DNA of 34,219 nt, taken from NCBI GenBank assembly GCA_937924905.1, contig CALDUK010000035.1, positions 1 to 34,219 of the forward strand, written 5' to 3'. A model generated the notes under the pieces. The model was given only the letters and a program-made list of their open reading frames with translations, had not been told where the DNA came from and made no database searches. The stretch comes from an uncultured Paracoccaceae bacterium (GTDB taxonomy: Bacteria > Pseudomonadota > Alphaproteobacteria > Rhodobacterales > Rhodobacteraceae). This document shows, piece by piece, positions 1 to 7,881 of this stretch; positions within the stretch are counted from its first letter, which is position 1; each line of letters starts with the position of its first letter. Made by a program: the position numbers and the translations under genes.

Positions 1-11
1 TTGAAATTAAA

Positions 12-85
12 TGGAGGCGAGTACCGGAATCGAACCGGTGTACACGGATTTGCAATCCGCTGCGTAACCACTCCGCCAACTCGCC
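12..85 (-). tRNA. tRNA-Cys (GCA)
   Basis: Read on the minus strand this is a 74-nt cloverleaf. The acceptor strand GGCGAG pairs with CTCGCC, followed by discriminator T and an encoded CCA (positions 14-12). The anticodon stem GCGGA/TCCGT closes the loop TTGCAAA, giving anticodon GCA for cysteine. The T arm shows GGTTCGATTCC. No variable-arm expansion is seen. The gene stands alone, with its upstream side toward position 130, and it delivers cysteine to UGC/UGU codons. Confidence 0.95.
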
Positions 86-99
86 GAAGCCGGTGTTTC

Positions 100-127
100 C
101 TTAGACGGGCGGTGGAAGGCATGCAAG
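100..127 (-). promoter_or_regulatory. possible promoter of tRNA-Cys
   Basis: On the minus strand a TTGCA-like -35 element (rc of 122-127) lies about 15-16 nt upstream of TCTAAG (rc of 100-105), with the tRNA 5' end 15 nt further on. The spacer is short and the -10 is poor, so this is a weak call based on position and partial consensus only. Confidence 0.2.
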
Positions 128-232
128 CGCTTATCGATTGGGGCAGGACGCCCAGTTCAACAGATGTTGCGTGCGGGCGCGAACCTTCGCAAACTCAGAC
201 CCAGTCGTGAAACCGTCAAAGGACCAGCCGCT

Positions 233-1162
233 GTGGCCAAGGACAAAGTCATCATTACATGCGCGGTAACAGGCGCCATTCATACGCCCACCATGTCGCC
301 GCATCTGCCGCTGACCCACGATCAGATCACCCAAGCCGCGATCGAGGCCGCCGAGGCCGGGGCCGCCATCCTGCATATTCATACGCGCGACCCGTCCGAT
401 TTTCGGCCCTCTGTCACGCCCGCGCATTACGCGCCGATCCTGTCGGTACTGAAGCAATCGACGAATGCGGTCGTCAATATAACGACAGGCGGTGCGCCGA
501 CGATGCAAATTGCCGAACGTGTTGCGGCCGCCGAAACCTTCAGCCCCGAGATGTGTTCGTTGAACATGGGCTCGATGAATTTTGGGTTTCATCCTTTGGC
601 CGAGCGCTTTGACCGGTTCGACTACGATTGGGAAAAGCCCTATATCGAGGGCTCCGAGGCCAATATTTTTCGCAACACCTTCGCAGATATCAAGAACGCG
701 TCCGAACGGCTTGCGCCGCATGACGTCAAGTTTGAACACGAATGCTATGATGTCGGTCATCTGTACAATCTGAAATTCTGCATGGACGCCGGGTTGTTCA
801 AGCCGCCCGTGTTCTTGCAATTCGTTTTTGGCGTTCTGGGCGGCATTGGTGCGGATGTCGAAAATCTGGTGTTCATGAAAAAGACCGCCGACAAGCTCTT
901 TGGCCAGGATTACCGCTGGTCGGTTCTGGCGGCAGGGGCGGGACAAATGCCGATGGCGGCGACAGCTGCGCAGATGGGCGGCCATGTAAGGGTTGGTCTG
1001 GAAGACAGCTTGTATATCGAACGGGGGAAACTGGCGCGCTCGAACGCGGAACAGGTGCATAAAATCCGCCATCTTGTCGAAACGCTGGGTGGCCAGATCG
1101 CAACACCGGATGAAGCGCGCGAGATGCTGAACCTCAAGGGCGGGGACCGGGTCGGGTTCTAG
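233..1162 (+). CDS. DUF849 / beta-keto acid cleavage enzyme (BKACE) family protein
   Basis: About 309 aa, the usual length for the DUF849/BKACE family. These zinc enzymes cleave a beta-keto acid with acetyl-CoA to give acetoacetate and a CoA ester; Kce, acting on 3-keto-5-aminohexanoate in lysine fermentation, is the best-known member. Visible family motifs are ITCAVTGAIHTP at the N-terminus, the metal-binding HIHTRDP (His48, His50), NITTGG and FEHECYD. I chose the GTG at 233 because AAAGGA sits 9 nt upstream and the conserved fold starts directly after it; the open frame runs further upstream without family similarity. The keto-acid specificity cannot be read from the sequence, and a dehydrocarnitine-type or other substrate is equally possible. 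It is apparently a single-gene unit. Confidence 0.85.
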   Translation: MAKDKVIITCAVTGAIHTPTMSPHLPLTHDQITQAAIEAAEAGAAILHIHTRDPSDFRPSVTPAHYAPILSVLKQSTNAVVNITTGGAPTMQIAERVAAAETFSPEMCSLNMGSMNFGFHPLAERFDRFDYDWEKPYIEGSEANIFRNTFADIKNASERLAPHDVKFEHECYDVGHLYNLKFCMDAGLFKPPVFLQFVFGVLGGIGADVENLVFMKKTADKLFGQDYRWSVLAAGAGQMPMAATAAQMGGHVRVGLEDSLYIERGKLARSNAEQVHKIRHLVETLGGQIATPDEAREMLNLKGGDRVGF

Positions 1163-1284
1163 GCGTATCGGTCAGGATTGACCTTCGCCGGACACGCTTC
1201 AAAAAGACACGGGCCGCAGCGCTTGCCCGGGCCGGATTTCTGTGGTTGAACGCATCTGAGGGGACTGAACGAAAGAGTTTAGTG

Positions 1285-1938
1285 ATGACCGATTTTGCTC
1301 AGCGGCGCACAACCATGGTGGACACACAAGTGCGTCCGTCCGACGTCACGAAATTCCCAATCATAGACGCCATGTTGACCGTCCCGCGCGAGATGTTCGT
1401 GCCGGCCGAAAAGCGCGATGTGGCCTATGTGGGTGAACATATCCGGCTGGACACCGACCGTGTCGTGCTGGATGCGCGCACTCTGGCCAAGATGCTGGAA
1501 GTGGCCAATATCGAAAACGACGAGCTTGTGCTCGATATCGGGGCCGGTCTTGGCTATTCCTCGGCCCTTGCCGCGCATATGGCCGATGCGGTGATTGCGC
1601 TGGAAGACAGTGCGGAAAAAGTCGCCAATGCCGAAGCTGCGCTGTCCGAAGCCGGGATTGACAATATCGCTGTGGTCGAAGGGCCGTTGGCAGACGGGGC
1701 AGAACAGCACGGGCCTTACGATGTCATCCTTATCCAGGGCGGAGTAGGGCAGGTGCCCGATGCGCTGGTTGCTCAGTTGAAAAACGGTGGGCGCATCGTT
1801 GCCATTCATAACGATGGCGCAATGGGCGTTGTGAAAATCGGGCACATGACCGATGGCCGGATTAACTGGCGCGACGCGTTCAACGGAACAGCCCCGGCTT
1901 TGCCCGGTTTCGAAAAGGTATCTGCTTTCGCACTTTGA
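1285..1938 (+). CDS. protein-L-isoaspartate O-methyltransferase family protein
   Basis: A 217-aa SAM-dependent methyltransferase of the Pcm (PIMT) family. SAM-binding motif I is LVLDIGAGLGYSS at about residues 81-93, and the N-terminal REMFVPAEKRDVAY block is typical of PIMT-like proteins. The segment where true PIMTs carry a G-x-ISQP-like substrate loop reads LDTDRVVLDARTLAKM here, so repair of isoaspartate is doubtful. It may be a divergent methyltransferase of unknown target. The ATG at 1285 is preceded by GAAAGAG. The tolC gene follows within about 20 nt, and this pcm-like/tolC/PopZ-like order suggests a conserved operon. The symbol pcm is withheld because the catalytic loop differs. Confidence 0.85.
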   Translation: MTDFAQRRTTMVDTQVRPSDVTKFPIIDAMLTVPREMFVPAEKRDVAYVGEHIRLDTDRVVLDARTLAKMLEVANIENDELVLDIGAGLGYSSALAAHMADAVIALEDSAEKVANAEAALSEAGIDNIAVVEGPLADGAEQHGPYDVILIQGGVGQVPDALVAQLKNGGRIVAIHNDGAMGVVKIGHMTDGRINWRDAFNGTAPALPGFEKVSAFAL

Positions 1939-1954
1939 CCCGATGAGGTTCTGC

Positions 1955-3310
1955 ATGCGTCCGATTGGAAAAATTGCTGTGGTTTTGGCGTCGGTGACAC
2001 TGGCCTTGCCCGCAACTGCCGAAACCATGACCGATGCGTTGGCCAAAGCGTATCGCAACAGCGGCCTGATCGATCAGAACCGCGCGGTTTTGCGCGCCGC
2101 CGACGAAGATGTGGCAGGCGCGGTTGCCGCATTGCGCCCGGTGATCAGCTATGCGGCGGGCGCCAATTACGCGTCATCCTTACCGGGCGATAATCTGTCA
2201 TCGTCGGTCTCGCTGAACGCCGGGGTGCTTTTATACGACTTCGGGCGTTCGCAACTGGGGATCGATGCGGCGAAAGAAGCCGTTCTGGCAACGCGGTCAG
2301 CCTTGGTTGATATCGAGAACTCTGTCCTGTTGAACGCGGCGCTTGCCTATCTCAGCGTGCGCCGTGCCGAAGCTTTTGTCGAATTGCGCGAAAACAACGT
2401 GCGGCTTTTGATGCAACAACTGCGCGCCACGCGCGACCGCTTTGATGTGGGCGAGGTGACGCGCACCGATGTGTCACTGGCCGAAGCCCGGTTGGCCGCT
2501 GCGCGTTCGGGTCTGGCAGCCGAACAAGGCGGTCTGGCGCGTGCGCAGGAACAATACAAAGTCGCCGTCGGCACATTCCCCAGCGGGCTTGCCGCTGCCC
2601 CGCGCGCACCCAAAGTGCCAGCCACCGAAAAAGCGGCCCGCGACATCGCGCGGAAAACAAACCCGCAATTGAAACAGGTCCAGCATCAGGTTGCGGCTGC
2701 CGAGCTAAGCGTCGAACAAGCCGCGCGCGGGGTGTATCCCACACTGAACGGCACTGGCCGGGTTTCGATTGATGACCAGGGCAACGACAATGCCAGCATC
2801 GGCGTCGAGTTGTCAGGCCTGATCTATCAGGGCGGGGCGGTCGCATCTGGTCTGCGCCGGGCGCAGGCCGGGCGCGATCAGGTGCGCGCGCAATTGCACA
2901 CCACGGGCCTTTTGGTCGATCAACAGGTTGGCAATGCCTATGCCAATCTTGCCGTCGCCGTGGCCAGCATTGACGCATCAAACCGCCAGGTCCGCGCGGC
3001 CAGTCTGGCGCTGGAAGGGGTGCGCGAAGAATTTCAGCTGGGCGCACGCACAACGCTTGACGTGCTGGACCAGGAACAAGAACTTCTGGATGCGCAAACA
3101 AACCTTGTGTCAGCAACGGTCGACCGGATGGCGGCAATCTACAGCGTGCTTGATGCAATGGGCACACTTACGGCGGAAAATCTGCAACTGAATGTTCCGA
3201 TTTATGATCCGGCCGCGTATTACCGCGCCGTAAAGGACGCCCCCACCGTCAACGTCAGCCCGCAGGGCAAGCGTCTGGATCGTGTGTTGCGTTCCATTGG
3301 CAAAGAGTAA
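1955..3310 (+). CDS. tolC: TolC family outer membrane efflux protein
   Basis: About 451 aa, normal for TolC-type trimeric outer-membrane channels that work with type I secretion or RND pumps. The N-terminus MRPIGKIAVVLASVTLALPATA is a clear Sec signal peptide, cut near ATA-ET. Two repeated coiled-coil/beta units follow, for example the YLSVRRAEAFVELRENNVRLL region and the second repeat with GVREEFQLGARTTLDVLDQEQELLDAQ, which is diagnostic for the family. The ATG at 1955 has GAGG 6 nt upstream; an in-frame ATG at 1943 would add four residues. It follows the methyltransferase gene closely and was probably co-transcribed with it. The partner pump is not in this window. Confidence 0.93.
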   Translation: MRPIGKIAVVLASVTLALPATAETMTDALAKAYRNSGLIDQNRAVLRAADEDVAGAVAALRPVISYAAGANYASSLPGDNLSSSVSLNAGVLLYDFGRSQLGIDAAKEAVLATRSALVDIENSVLLNAALAYLSVRRAEAFVELRENNVRLLMQQLRATRDRFDVGEVTRTDVSLAEARLAAARSGLAAEQGGLARAQEQYKVAVGTFPSGLAAAPRAPKVPATEKAARDIARKTNPQLKQVQHQVAAAELSVEQAARGVYPTLNGTGRVSIDDQGNDNASIGVELSGLIYQGGAVASGLRRAQAGRDQVRAQLHTTGLLVDQQVGNAYANLAVAVASIDASNRQVRAASLALEGVREEFQLGARTTLDVLDQEQELLDAQTNLVSATVDRMAAIYSVLDAMGTLTAENLQLNVPIYDPAAYYRAVKDAPTVNVSPQGKRLDRVLRSIGKE

Positions 3311-3387
3311 GCCAAGCACGATCAAAGACTTGTAAGCAGTGGCTTGCACCATTACGGTGCCAATGGCTTTAGAAACACCGAGGAAAC

Positions 3388-4527
3388 ATGGTAGATTCCG
3401 CTCCGGATCCAAAGGTCGAAGACGTATTGTCCTCGGTGCGCAGGCTTGTCTCGCAAGAGATTCCGCGCCGTCCGGCGTCGCGCACGCCACCATCTGGCGA
3501 CGCGCTTGTTCTGACCTCGGACAACCGCATCGAAACCAAACCAACGCATACACCCGCCCCCGAACCCATGCGCCGTGACAGGTCTCTGGAACAACGCATT
3601 GCTGAATTGGAAGCGGCGGTGGATGACAAAGGCACCCAGGATTTCGAACCCGACGGCAGCGAAGATCAGGCCCAGCATCGCCCGGACCGCATCGTTTATA
3701 CGCGCACCCTGCCCACCGATGACACAGTGTCCATCGCTCCGGGGTCACGGCGTCTCAGTGAAATTGCCTTGATCGAAACCGGGCCGGCCAATGATGAATT
3801 TCAGGGCGACGGACCACCGCTGGAATTTCGCCGCGACACCGGCGGGGCCGACGCGCCGATGGCCGAAGACGTACCGACCTTGCCGCCCGCAAAAGCCGAA
3901 GTCCGGCCGTTTTCCAACCCTGATGAAGAAGTCGAACGCATCGATGCGCGCATCGGACAAGATGAAAACGGCCGCACAGTGGTCAGCGTCCCGCCGCCGT
4001 TTGTGCAGCGCGCCCGCCCGCCCGCCGAAGACGAATTTGAACAGGCGCTGAACGAAGCGGTCCGGTCGTCTCTGGCCGAAGACACGCCCGAAGACGACAC
4101 ATCGCCCGACGATGTCTGGGTTCTGACCCCTGCCGATATGGCCCCAAAGCCGACCGAAGGGTTCGACACAGAAACAGAAAAGACGGAAACGTCCGAGGCT
4201 TTGGTGGATACCCCGGCCAACGACATCGAAACGGTCGAAGCCGACGAACTGCTGGCTGCTGTACCGTCTGAACCGGAGCGGCCTGAAACTCTGGAACAGT
4301 CCGCACCTGAAACAACGCAGGCCGCATCAACACCCGCAGAAAGCGCAACCGACGTCGCAGCGGGGGCTTTGGCCGCACTCAGCGATGAAGACGCGATGCG
4401 GCTTTTGGTTGGCCGGTTGATCCGCGACGAATTGCGCGGTGATCTGGGCGAACGTATGACGCGGAACGTGCGCAAACTGGTCCGCCGCGAAGTGAACCGC
4501 GCGTTCACTGAACGCGATCTCGGCTGA
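3388..4527 (+). CDS. acidic protein with PopZ-like (DUF2497) N- and C-terminal segments
   Basis: 379 aa, very acidic and Pro/Glu/Thr rich in the middle, without membrane segments. The N-terminal PKVEDVLSSVRRLVSQE resembles the M/E-E-I-L-A-S-I-R-R-I-I-S-E helix at the start of PopZ (DUF2497). The last 40 residues, with LVGRLIRDELRGDLGE and VRKLVRREVNRAF, match the spacing and character of the PopZ oligomerisation helices. PopZ forms a polymeric hub at the cell pole that anchors ParB-parS and recruits cell-cycle proteins. As I recall, tolC is adjacent to popZ in other alphaproteobacteria, which supports the call. The similarity is by eye and confined to both ends; the linker is not conserved. 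The start ATG follows GAGG. Confidence 0.6.
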   Translation: MVDSAPDPKVEDVLSSVRRLVSQEIPRRPASRTPPSGDALVLTSDNRIETKPTHTPAPEPMRRDRSLEQRIAELEAAVDDKGTQDFEPDGSEDQAQHRPDRIVYTRTLPTDDTVSIAPGSRRLSEIALIETGPANDEFQGDGPPLEFRRDTGGADAPMAEDVPTLPPAKAEVRPFSNPDEEVERIDARIGQDENGRTVVSVPPPFVQRARPPAEDEFEQALNEAVRSSLAEDTPEDDTSPDDVWVLTPADMAPKPTEGFDTETEKTETSEALVDTPANDIETVEADELLAAVPSEPERPETLEQSAPETTQAASTPAESATDVAAGALAALSDEDAMRLLVGRLIRDELRGDLGERMTRNVRKLVRREVNRAFTERDLG

Positions 4528-4546
4528 TCCAGCGACTGCGCGGTAG

Positions 4547-5116
4547 ATGAACACGCCCGCGCATCTTATTGTTGGCACTGCGTTTTTCTCGTCACCGAAC
4601 CGTACCGGCACCTATATGGCTGCGCTCATTGGGGCGATGGCACCGGATGTGTCGCTTTATGTAATGGTCGCGGTTTCCATCTGGATCATGGGCATCCCCG
4701 CCCAAACCGTCTTTCGCGAATACTACTATTCAGACGCATGGCAATCGGTGTTCGCTGTCGACAACAGTTTCATTCTCTGGGGCCTTTTGCTGGGCATCGC
4801 CCTTTGGCAAACCTGGCCACGGGTGGTGGCTTTTGCGGCGGCGGGGCTTGCGCATCTGGCGCTGGATTTCCCGCTTCACACCCACGATGCGCGACAGCAT
4901 TTCTGGCCGGTGACCGATTGGGTTTTTGAAAGCCCGGTCAGCTATTGGGACAGCCGTGCCCATGCCGGTTTTGTCGGTCCGATCGAGTGCGCGCTGGCGC
5001 TTGGCTGCGCGATTTGGCTGTTCCGCAAGTTTCGCCATCTTGGCATTCGGATTACCACAGTGGGTTTGCTGGCGATGGAAACGCTTAGCACTGGCATCTG
5101 GCGGTTCGTTTTTTAG
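4547..5116 (+). CDS. DUF457/YdjM-like membrane protein (putative membrane-bound metal-dependent hydrolase)
   Basis: 189 aa with four or so hydrophobic segments. It begins MNTPAHLIVGTAFF and carries GAMAPDVSLY and HLALDFPLHTHDARQHFWP, a pattern of spaced His/Asp residues that fits the DUF457/YdjM group of putative membrane-bound metal-dependent hydrolases. No substrate is known for this group. The conserved histidines lie near membrane boundaries, as expected for a metal site. It starts 20 nt after the PopZ-like gene with only a weak ribosome site, so it may be the last gene of that unit. The next gene is convergent. Confidence 0.65.
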   Translation: MNTPAHLIVGTAFFSSPNRTGTYMAALIGAMAPDVSLYVMVAVSIWIMGIPAQTVFREYYYSDAWQSVFAVDNSFILWGLLLGIALWQTWPRVVAFAAAGLAHLALDFPLHTHDARQHFWPVTDWVFESPVSYWDSRAHAGFVGPIECALALGCAIWLFRKFRHLGIRITTVGLLAMETLSTGIWRFVF

Positions 5117-5141
5117 GCCGGACCAGCCCCCAGACCAATTC

Positions 5142-5218
5142 GCCCGAAACCTGTATCATGTTTTCGCGGCCTATCGTCGTCGGCGCACACGCGCAAAGTG
5201 ATACAAGATGTTTCGGGC
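5142..5218. repeat. long imperfect inverted repeat between convergent genes
   Basis: The left arm (5142-5158) reads GCCCGAAAC-c-TGTATCA. The right arm (5199-5218) reads TGATACA-agat-GTTTCGGGC. Sixteen base pairs form with a 1-nt versus 4-nt internal bulge and a 40-nt loop. It lies in the 117-nt gap between two genes that end toward each other, so a shared terminator or mRNA-end stabiliser is the simplest reading. There is no T-run on either side. Confidence 0.6.
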
Positions 5219-5233
5219 AAATGGCGCAGCGCT

Positions 5234-5551
5234 TTACGACATCAAAAAGCGCCGCTTACGCCCTCCGTCACCTTTGCGAAGAACCCTAAGGACGGCGTCC
5301 AATTCGCCCCCGGTCAGCGGTTTGTCGAATTTGACGCCGATATCCCCGTTCTGCTGCCAGACCAGTTCAGCCTGATAGGGCACGCTACGGATCAAAATCT
5401 TGACATCGACATGGCGCGCATAGGCCCCGCGCGGCATACGCAGGCGTGCCCCATTATGGGTCACATCGATGATCTTTGCCGGAATGACCCCTTCGTCGGT
5501 CGAGATCTCGGCCCCAAAGTCTGCCAGTTTTCTGCGTGCGCGATACTTCAT
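5234..5551 (-). CDS. PilZ domain protein
   Basis: 105 aa made of one PilZ domain, the c-di-GMP receptor fold. The N-terminal KYRARRK supplies the arginine patch that normally appears as RxxxR; here it is shifted or partly R-to-K. The second motif, DVTHNGARLRM, fits D/NxSxxG with Thr in place of Ser. The beta-strand pattern RSVPYQAELVWQQNGDIGVKF completes the barrel. The role would be binding c-di-GMP and changing a partner's activity, for example in motility, surface or polysaccharide control; no partner gene lies next to it. It starts 57 nt after hom, on the same strand, beyond hom's terminator. Confidence 0.85.
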   Translation of the reverse strand: MKYRARRKLADFGAEISTDEGVIPAKIIDVTHNGARLRMPRGAYARHVDVKILIRSVPYQAELVWQQNGDIGVKFDKPLTGGELDAVLRVLRKGDGGRKRRFLMS

Positions 5552-5591
5552 CGCGCCTATTCAAGGCGCAAATCCTTACGAATTGATAAAA

Positions 5592-5608
5592 GCCCGGGCG
5601 AACCGGGT
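5592..5608 (-). terminator. intrinsic terminator of hom
   Basis: On the minus strand the hom stop codon (5610-5608) runs directly into CCCGG-ttcgc-CCGGG followed by CTTTTATC. The short GC-rich hairpin and T-rich tail fit a Rho-independent terminator between hom and the PilZ gene. Confidence 0.6.
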
Positions 5609-6894
5609 CAGATGTCTTCAATCCGCAAAGCCACCGGGGCCGAGGCCACAACGCCGGTTTGCCGCATCGCCGACAGCGCTGTGTCCAACGCATCGCGCGC
5701 GGCCTTATGGGTGACAATCAGTACAGGCGCGGTTTCGGCGCTATGGCCATATTGGCGCATCCGGTCAATCGACACACCGCTGTCGCCCAGAACAGCCGCG
5801 ATCCGCGCCAAAGCGCCCGGTTTGTCGAACAATTCCATCCGCAGGTAATAGGCCGATGGGGTTTCCACCGCGTTTTCCTTGGGCGTTTCCAGCGCTTTGG
5901 CCGCGACACCAAAGACCGGCAAGCGAATGCCGCGCGCCAGATCACAGACATCCGCGATCACAGCGCTGGCTGTTGGCCCTTCGCCCGCACCAGCGCCGCG
6001 CAGCACAATCTGGCCCACCGCATCGCCTTCCAGCACGACCATATTGGTTGGCCCTTCCAGCTGACCAAGGGGCGAGCTTTCGGGCACAAGACACGGCGTC
6101 ATCCGCGCCTCCAGCCCGTTGCCGCTTTTCTGCGCCACCCCCAAAAGCTTGATCCGATATCCCATATCGGCGGCCTGCTCGATATCTTCGATGGTAATCT
6201 GTTCGATCCCTTCGATGGTCAAAGCGCCGTAATCGACCTTGGTGCCAAAGGCGATAGCCGCCAGAAGCGCCAGCTTGTGACCGGCATCAATCCCGCCCAC
6301 ATCCAGCGTCGGGTCCGCTTCCAGATACCCCAGTTCTTCGCATTCCTTGAACACCGTCGTATAGTCCAAGCCCGCCGATTGCATCCGCGTCAGGATATAA
6401 TTGCAGGTGCCGTTCATAACACCCATCACGCGCGTGATCTCATTGCCGGCAAGGCCCTCGGTCAACGCCTTAATCACGGGGATACCGCCAGCAACCGCCG
6501 CCTCATAGCGAAGCGTTACGCCTTTGGCTTCGGCCGCTTCGGCCAGCGCCTGACCATGCATGGCCAAAAGCGCCTTGTTTGCGGTTACCACATCCTTGCC
6601 TGCTGAAACCGCGGCTTCGACAGCGTCTTTCGCGGGGCCGTCTTCGCCCCCGATCAGTTCGACGAAAACATCGACATCCTCCCGCATCGCCAAAGCAACC
6701 GGATCGTCTTCCCAGGCATAGCCGTCCAACTGCACGCCGCGGTCCTTGTTGCGGCTTCGCGCGGAAACGGCCGTGATCTCAATGGCTTGTCCTGCACGCG
6801 CGGCCAGCATCTGGGCGTGGCGCTGCACGATACGGACCGTGCCGACACCGACGGTGCCAAGACCGGCGATACCAAGACGAAGGGGGGTGGGCAT
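5608..6894 (-). CDS. hom: homoserine dehydrogenase
   Basis: 428 aa, the standard length of the monofunctional enzyme. It reduces aspartate semialdehyde to homoserine with NAD(P)H, the branch step toward threonine and methionine. Visible are the N-terminal nucleotide-binding GIAGLGTVGVGTV, the catalytic-domain signature ADPTLDVGGIDAGHKLALLA, and a C-terminal ACT domain (YYLRMELFDKPGALARIA), which typically senses threonine or another amino acid. The ATG at 6894 has a strong GGAGG 8 nt upstream. The frame is open farther upstream but without similarity. A GC-rich hairpin with a T tail follows the stop. Confidence 0.96.
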   Translation of the reverse strand: MPTPLRLGIAGLGTVGVGTVRIVQRHAQMLAARAGQAIEITAVSARSRNKDRGVQLDGYAWEDDPVALAMREDVDVFVELIGGEDGPAKDAVEAAVSAGKDVVTANKALLAMHGQALAEAAEAKGVTLRYEAAVAGGIPVIKALTEGLAGNEITRVMGVMNGTCNYILTRMQSAGLDYTTVFKECEELGYLEADPTLDVGGIDAGHKLALLAAIAFGTKVDYGALTIEGIEQITIEDIEQAADMGYRIKLLGVAQKSGNGLEARMTPCLVPESSPLGQLEGPTNMVVLEGDAVGQIVLRGAGAGEGPTASAVIADVCDLARGIRLPVFGVAAKALETPKENAVETPSAYYLRMELFDKPGALARIAAVLGDSGVSIDRMRQYGHSAETAPVLIVTHKAARDALDTALSAMRQTGVVASAPVALRIEDI

Positions 6895-6964
6895 GAACGT
6901 CGCCTCCAAAATGTGGTGGGGTCTGTTAGCCTGTCCCATCTCTGGGTGCAAATCGTTGCGGGCC

Positions 6965-7234
6965 TCAGCGTGCCAGCCGGGCGCGCAGCGCGTCCAGATC
7001 GGAACTGTCACTGCGCAGGATGGCCGCGCGCGCGCGCAGCGCCGCTGCCCGGCGCGACAAAGCGGTGGCGTCTCTGTCGTCGGCTTCGGTCACCAGACCT
7101 GTCGCCAAAACCTGATCCAGCGGCAGCAATGCGGGCCAGCCTTTGGCTGCGCCGTTTGTCTCGGGGCCACGTATATCGGGCCAGGGGCCGCACCCGGTCA
7201 GACAAATGAAAGTAACAAAGGCAAGTCTGCGCAT
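6965..7234 (-). CDS. small hypothetical lipoprotein
   Basis: 89 aa. The N-terminus MRRLAFVTFICLTGCGPWP is a type II signal peptide with lipobox LTGC, so Cys15 is likely lipidated. After a Pro/Gly-rich stretch the C-terminal half (from DRDATALSRRAAALRARA) is a charged amphipathic helix. No recognised domain. It lies 70 nt upstream of hom on the same strand and may share a transcript with it. It is divergent from the membrane protein at 7336. No clear ribosome site precedes the ATG. Confidence 0.65.
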   Translation of the reverse strand: MRRLAFVTFICLTGCGPWPDIRGPETNGAAKGWPALLPLDQVLATGLVTEADDRDATALSRRAAALRARAAILRSDSSDLDALRARLAR

Positions 7235-7335
7235 GGGCGAACATTACGGGCGGGGGCAAGGATAATCCAGCAGCCCTTGCGTCGCGCGCAGGTTTCGACC
7301 AAACCGATGCGCGGAACCAAGCCGAGGCCCGGGCC

Positions 7336-7830
7336 ATGACAGACGATCCTGACACAATCCTGCTTGCCGTCACCCCGTCGGCGTCGCGCCGCGCGCTTGG
7401 GGCAGGCAGCCTTGCCGCGCTTGGGGTCATTCTGGTGTCGGTCGGGTTCGAAGCGCAGGCGTTGTGGAGCCTGGTTTTTCTGGTTTGCGCCATTCTTGCC
7501 TTTGTCGGAGCGTGGTCGCTTTGGAAATCAACCGCTGACAGCATCGAATTGACCGAAACGCATTTGCGCACCTCGTCGGGCCGCATCCTGACGCCTGTGG
7601 CCAATGTCGCCGGGGTTGATCGCGGGGTATTCGCTTTCAAGCCGTCAAACGGGTTTCTGGTTAAGCTGAAAGACCCCATTGGCAAAGGCTGGTCGCCCGG
7701 ACTTTGGTGGCGGCGTGGACGCTATCTGGGGGTGGGTGGCGTGTTGCCCGGTGGGCAAACCCGTGCGATGGCCGAGATTTTGACGGCCTTGCACGAAGGC
7801 ACATGGGACGAGTTGAAAAAGCTCCGCTAA
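7336..7830 (+). CDS. hypothetical membrane protein
   Basis: 164 aa. Two hydrophobic helices span about residues 23-62, followed by a soluble domain rich in beta strands (SIELTETHLRTSSGRILTPVANVAGVDR). This layout resembles small PH-like membrane proteins, but no motif confirms it. The C-terminus ends in a short helix. No enzymatic residues stand out. It is probably monocistronic: the upstream gene is divergent and the downstream genes converge on it across a terminator. Confidence 0.7.
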   Translation: MTDDPDTILLAVTPSASRRALGAGSLAALGVILVSVGFEAQALWSLVFLVCAILAFVGAWSLWKSTADSIELTETHLRTSSGRILTPVANVAGVDRGVFAFKPSNGFLVKLKDPIGKGWSPGLWWRRGRYLGVGGVLPGGQTRAMAEILTALHEGTWDELKKLR

Positions 7831-7840
7831 TCCATTGTAC

Positions 7841-7871
7841 CCAAAGAAAAAGCCCGGCGCTTGGCCGGGCT
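7841..7871 (-). terminator. intrinsic terminator of the TadE/TadG-like operon
   Basis: A perfect 8-bp stem AGCCCGGC/GCCGGGCT (7851-7858 with 7864-7871) has a 5-nt loop. Read on the minus strand it is followed by CTTTTTCTTT, so it mainly ends the minus-strand operon. The hairpin could also help end the plus-strand membrane-protein gene at 7830. Confidence 0.8.
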
Positions 7872-7881
7872 TCCTGTCAGC

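Noticed and set aside
5142..5218. MITE-type mobile element
   Set aside because: No target-site duplication or second copy is visible in this window; kept only as an unexplained inverted repeat.
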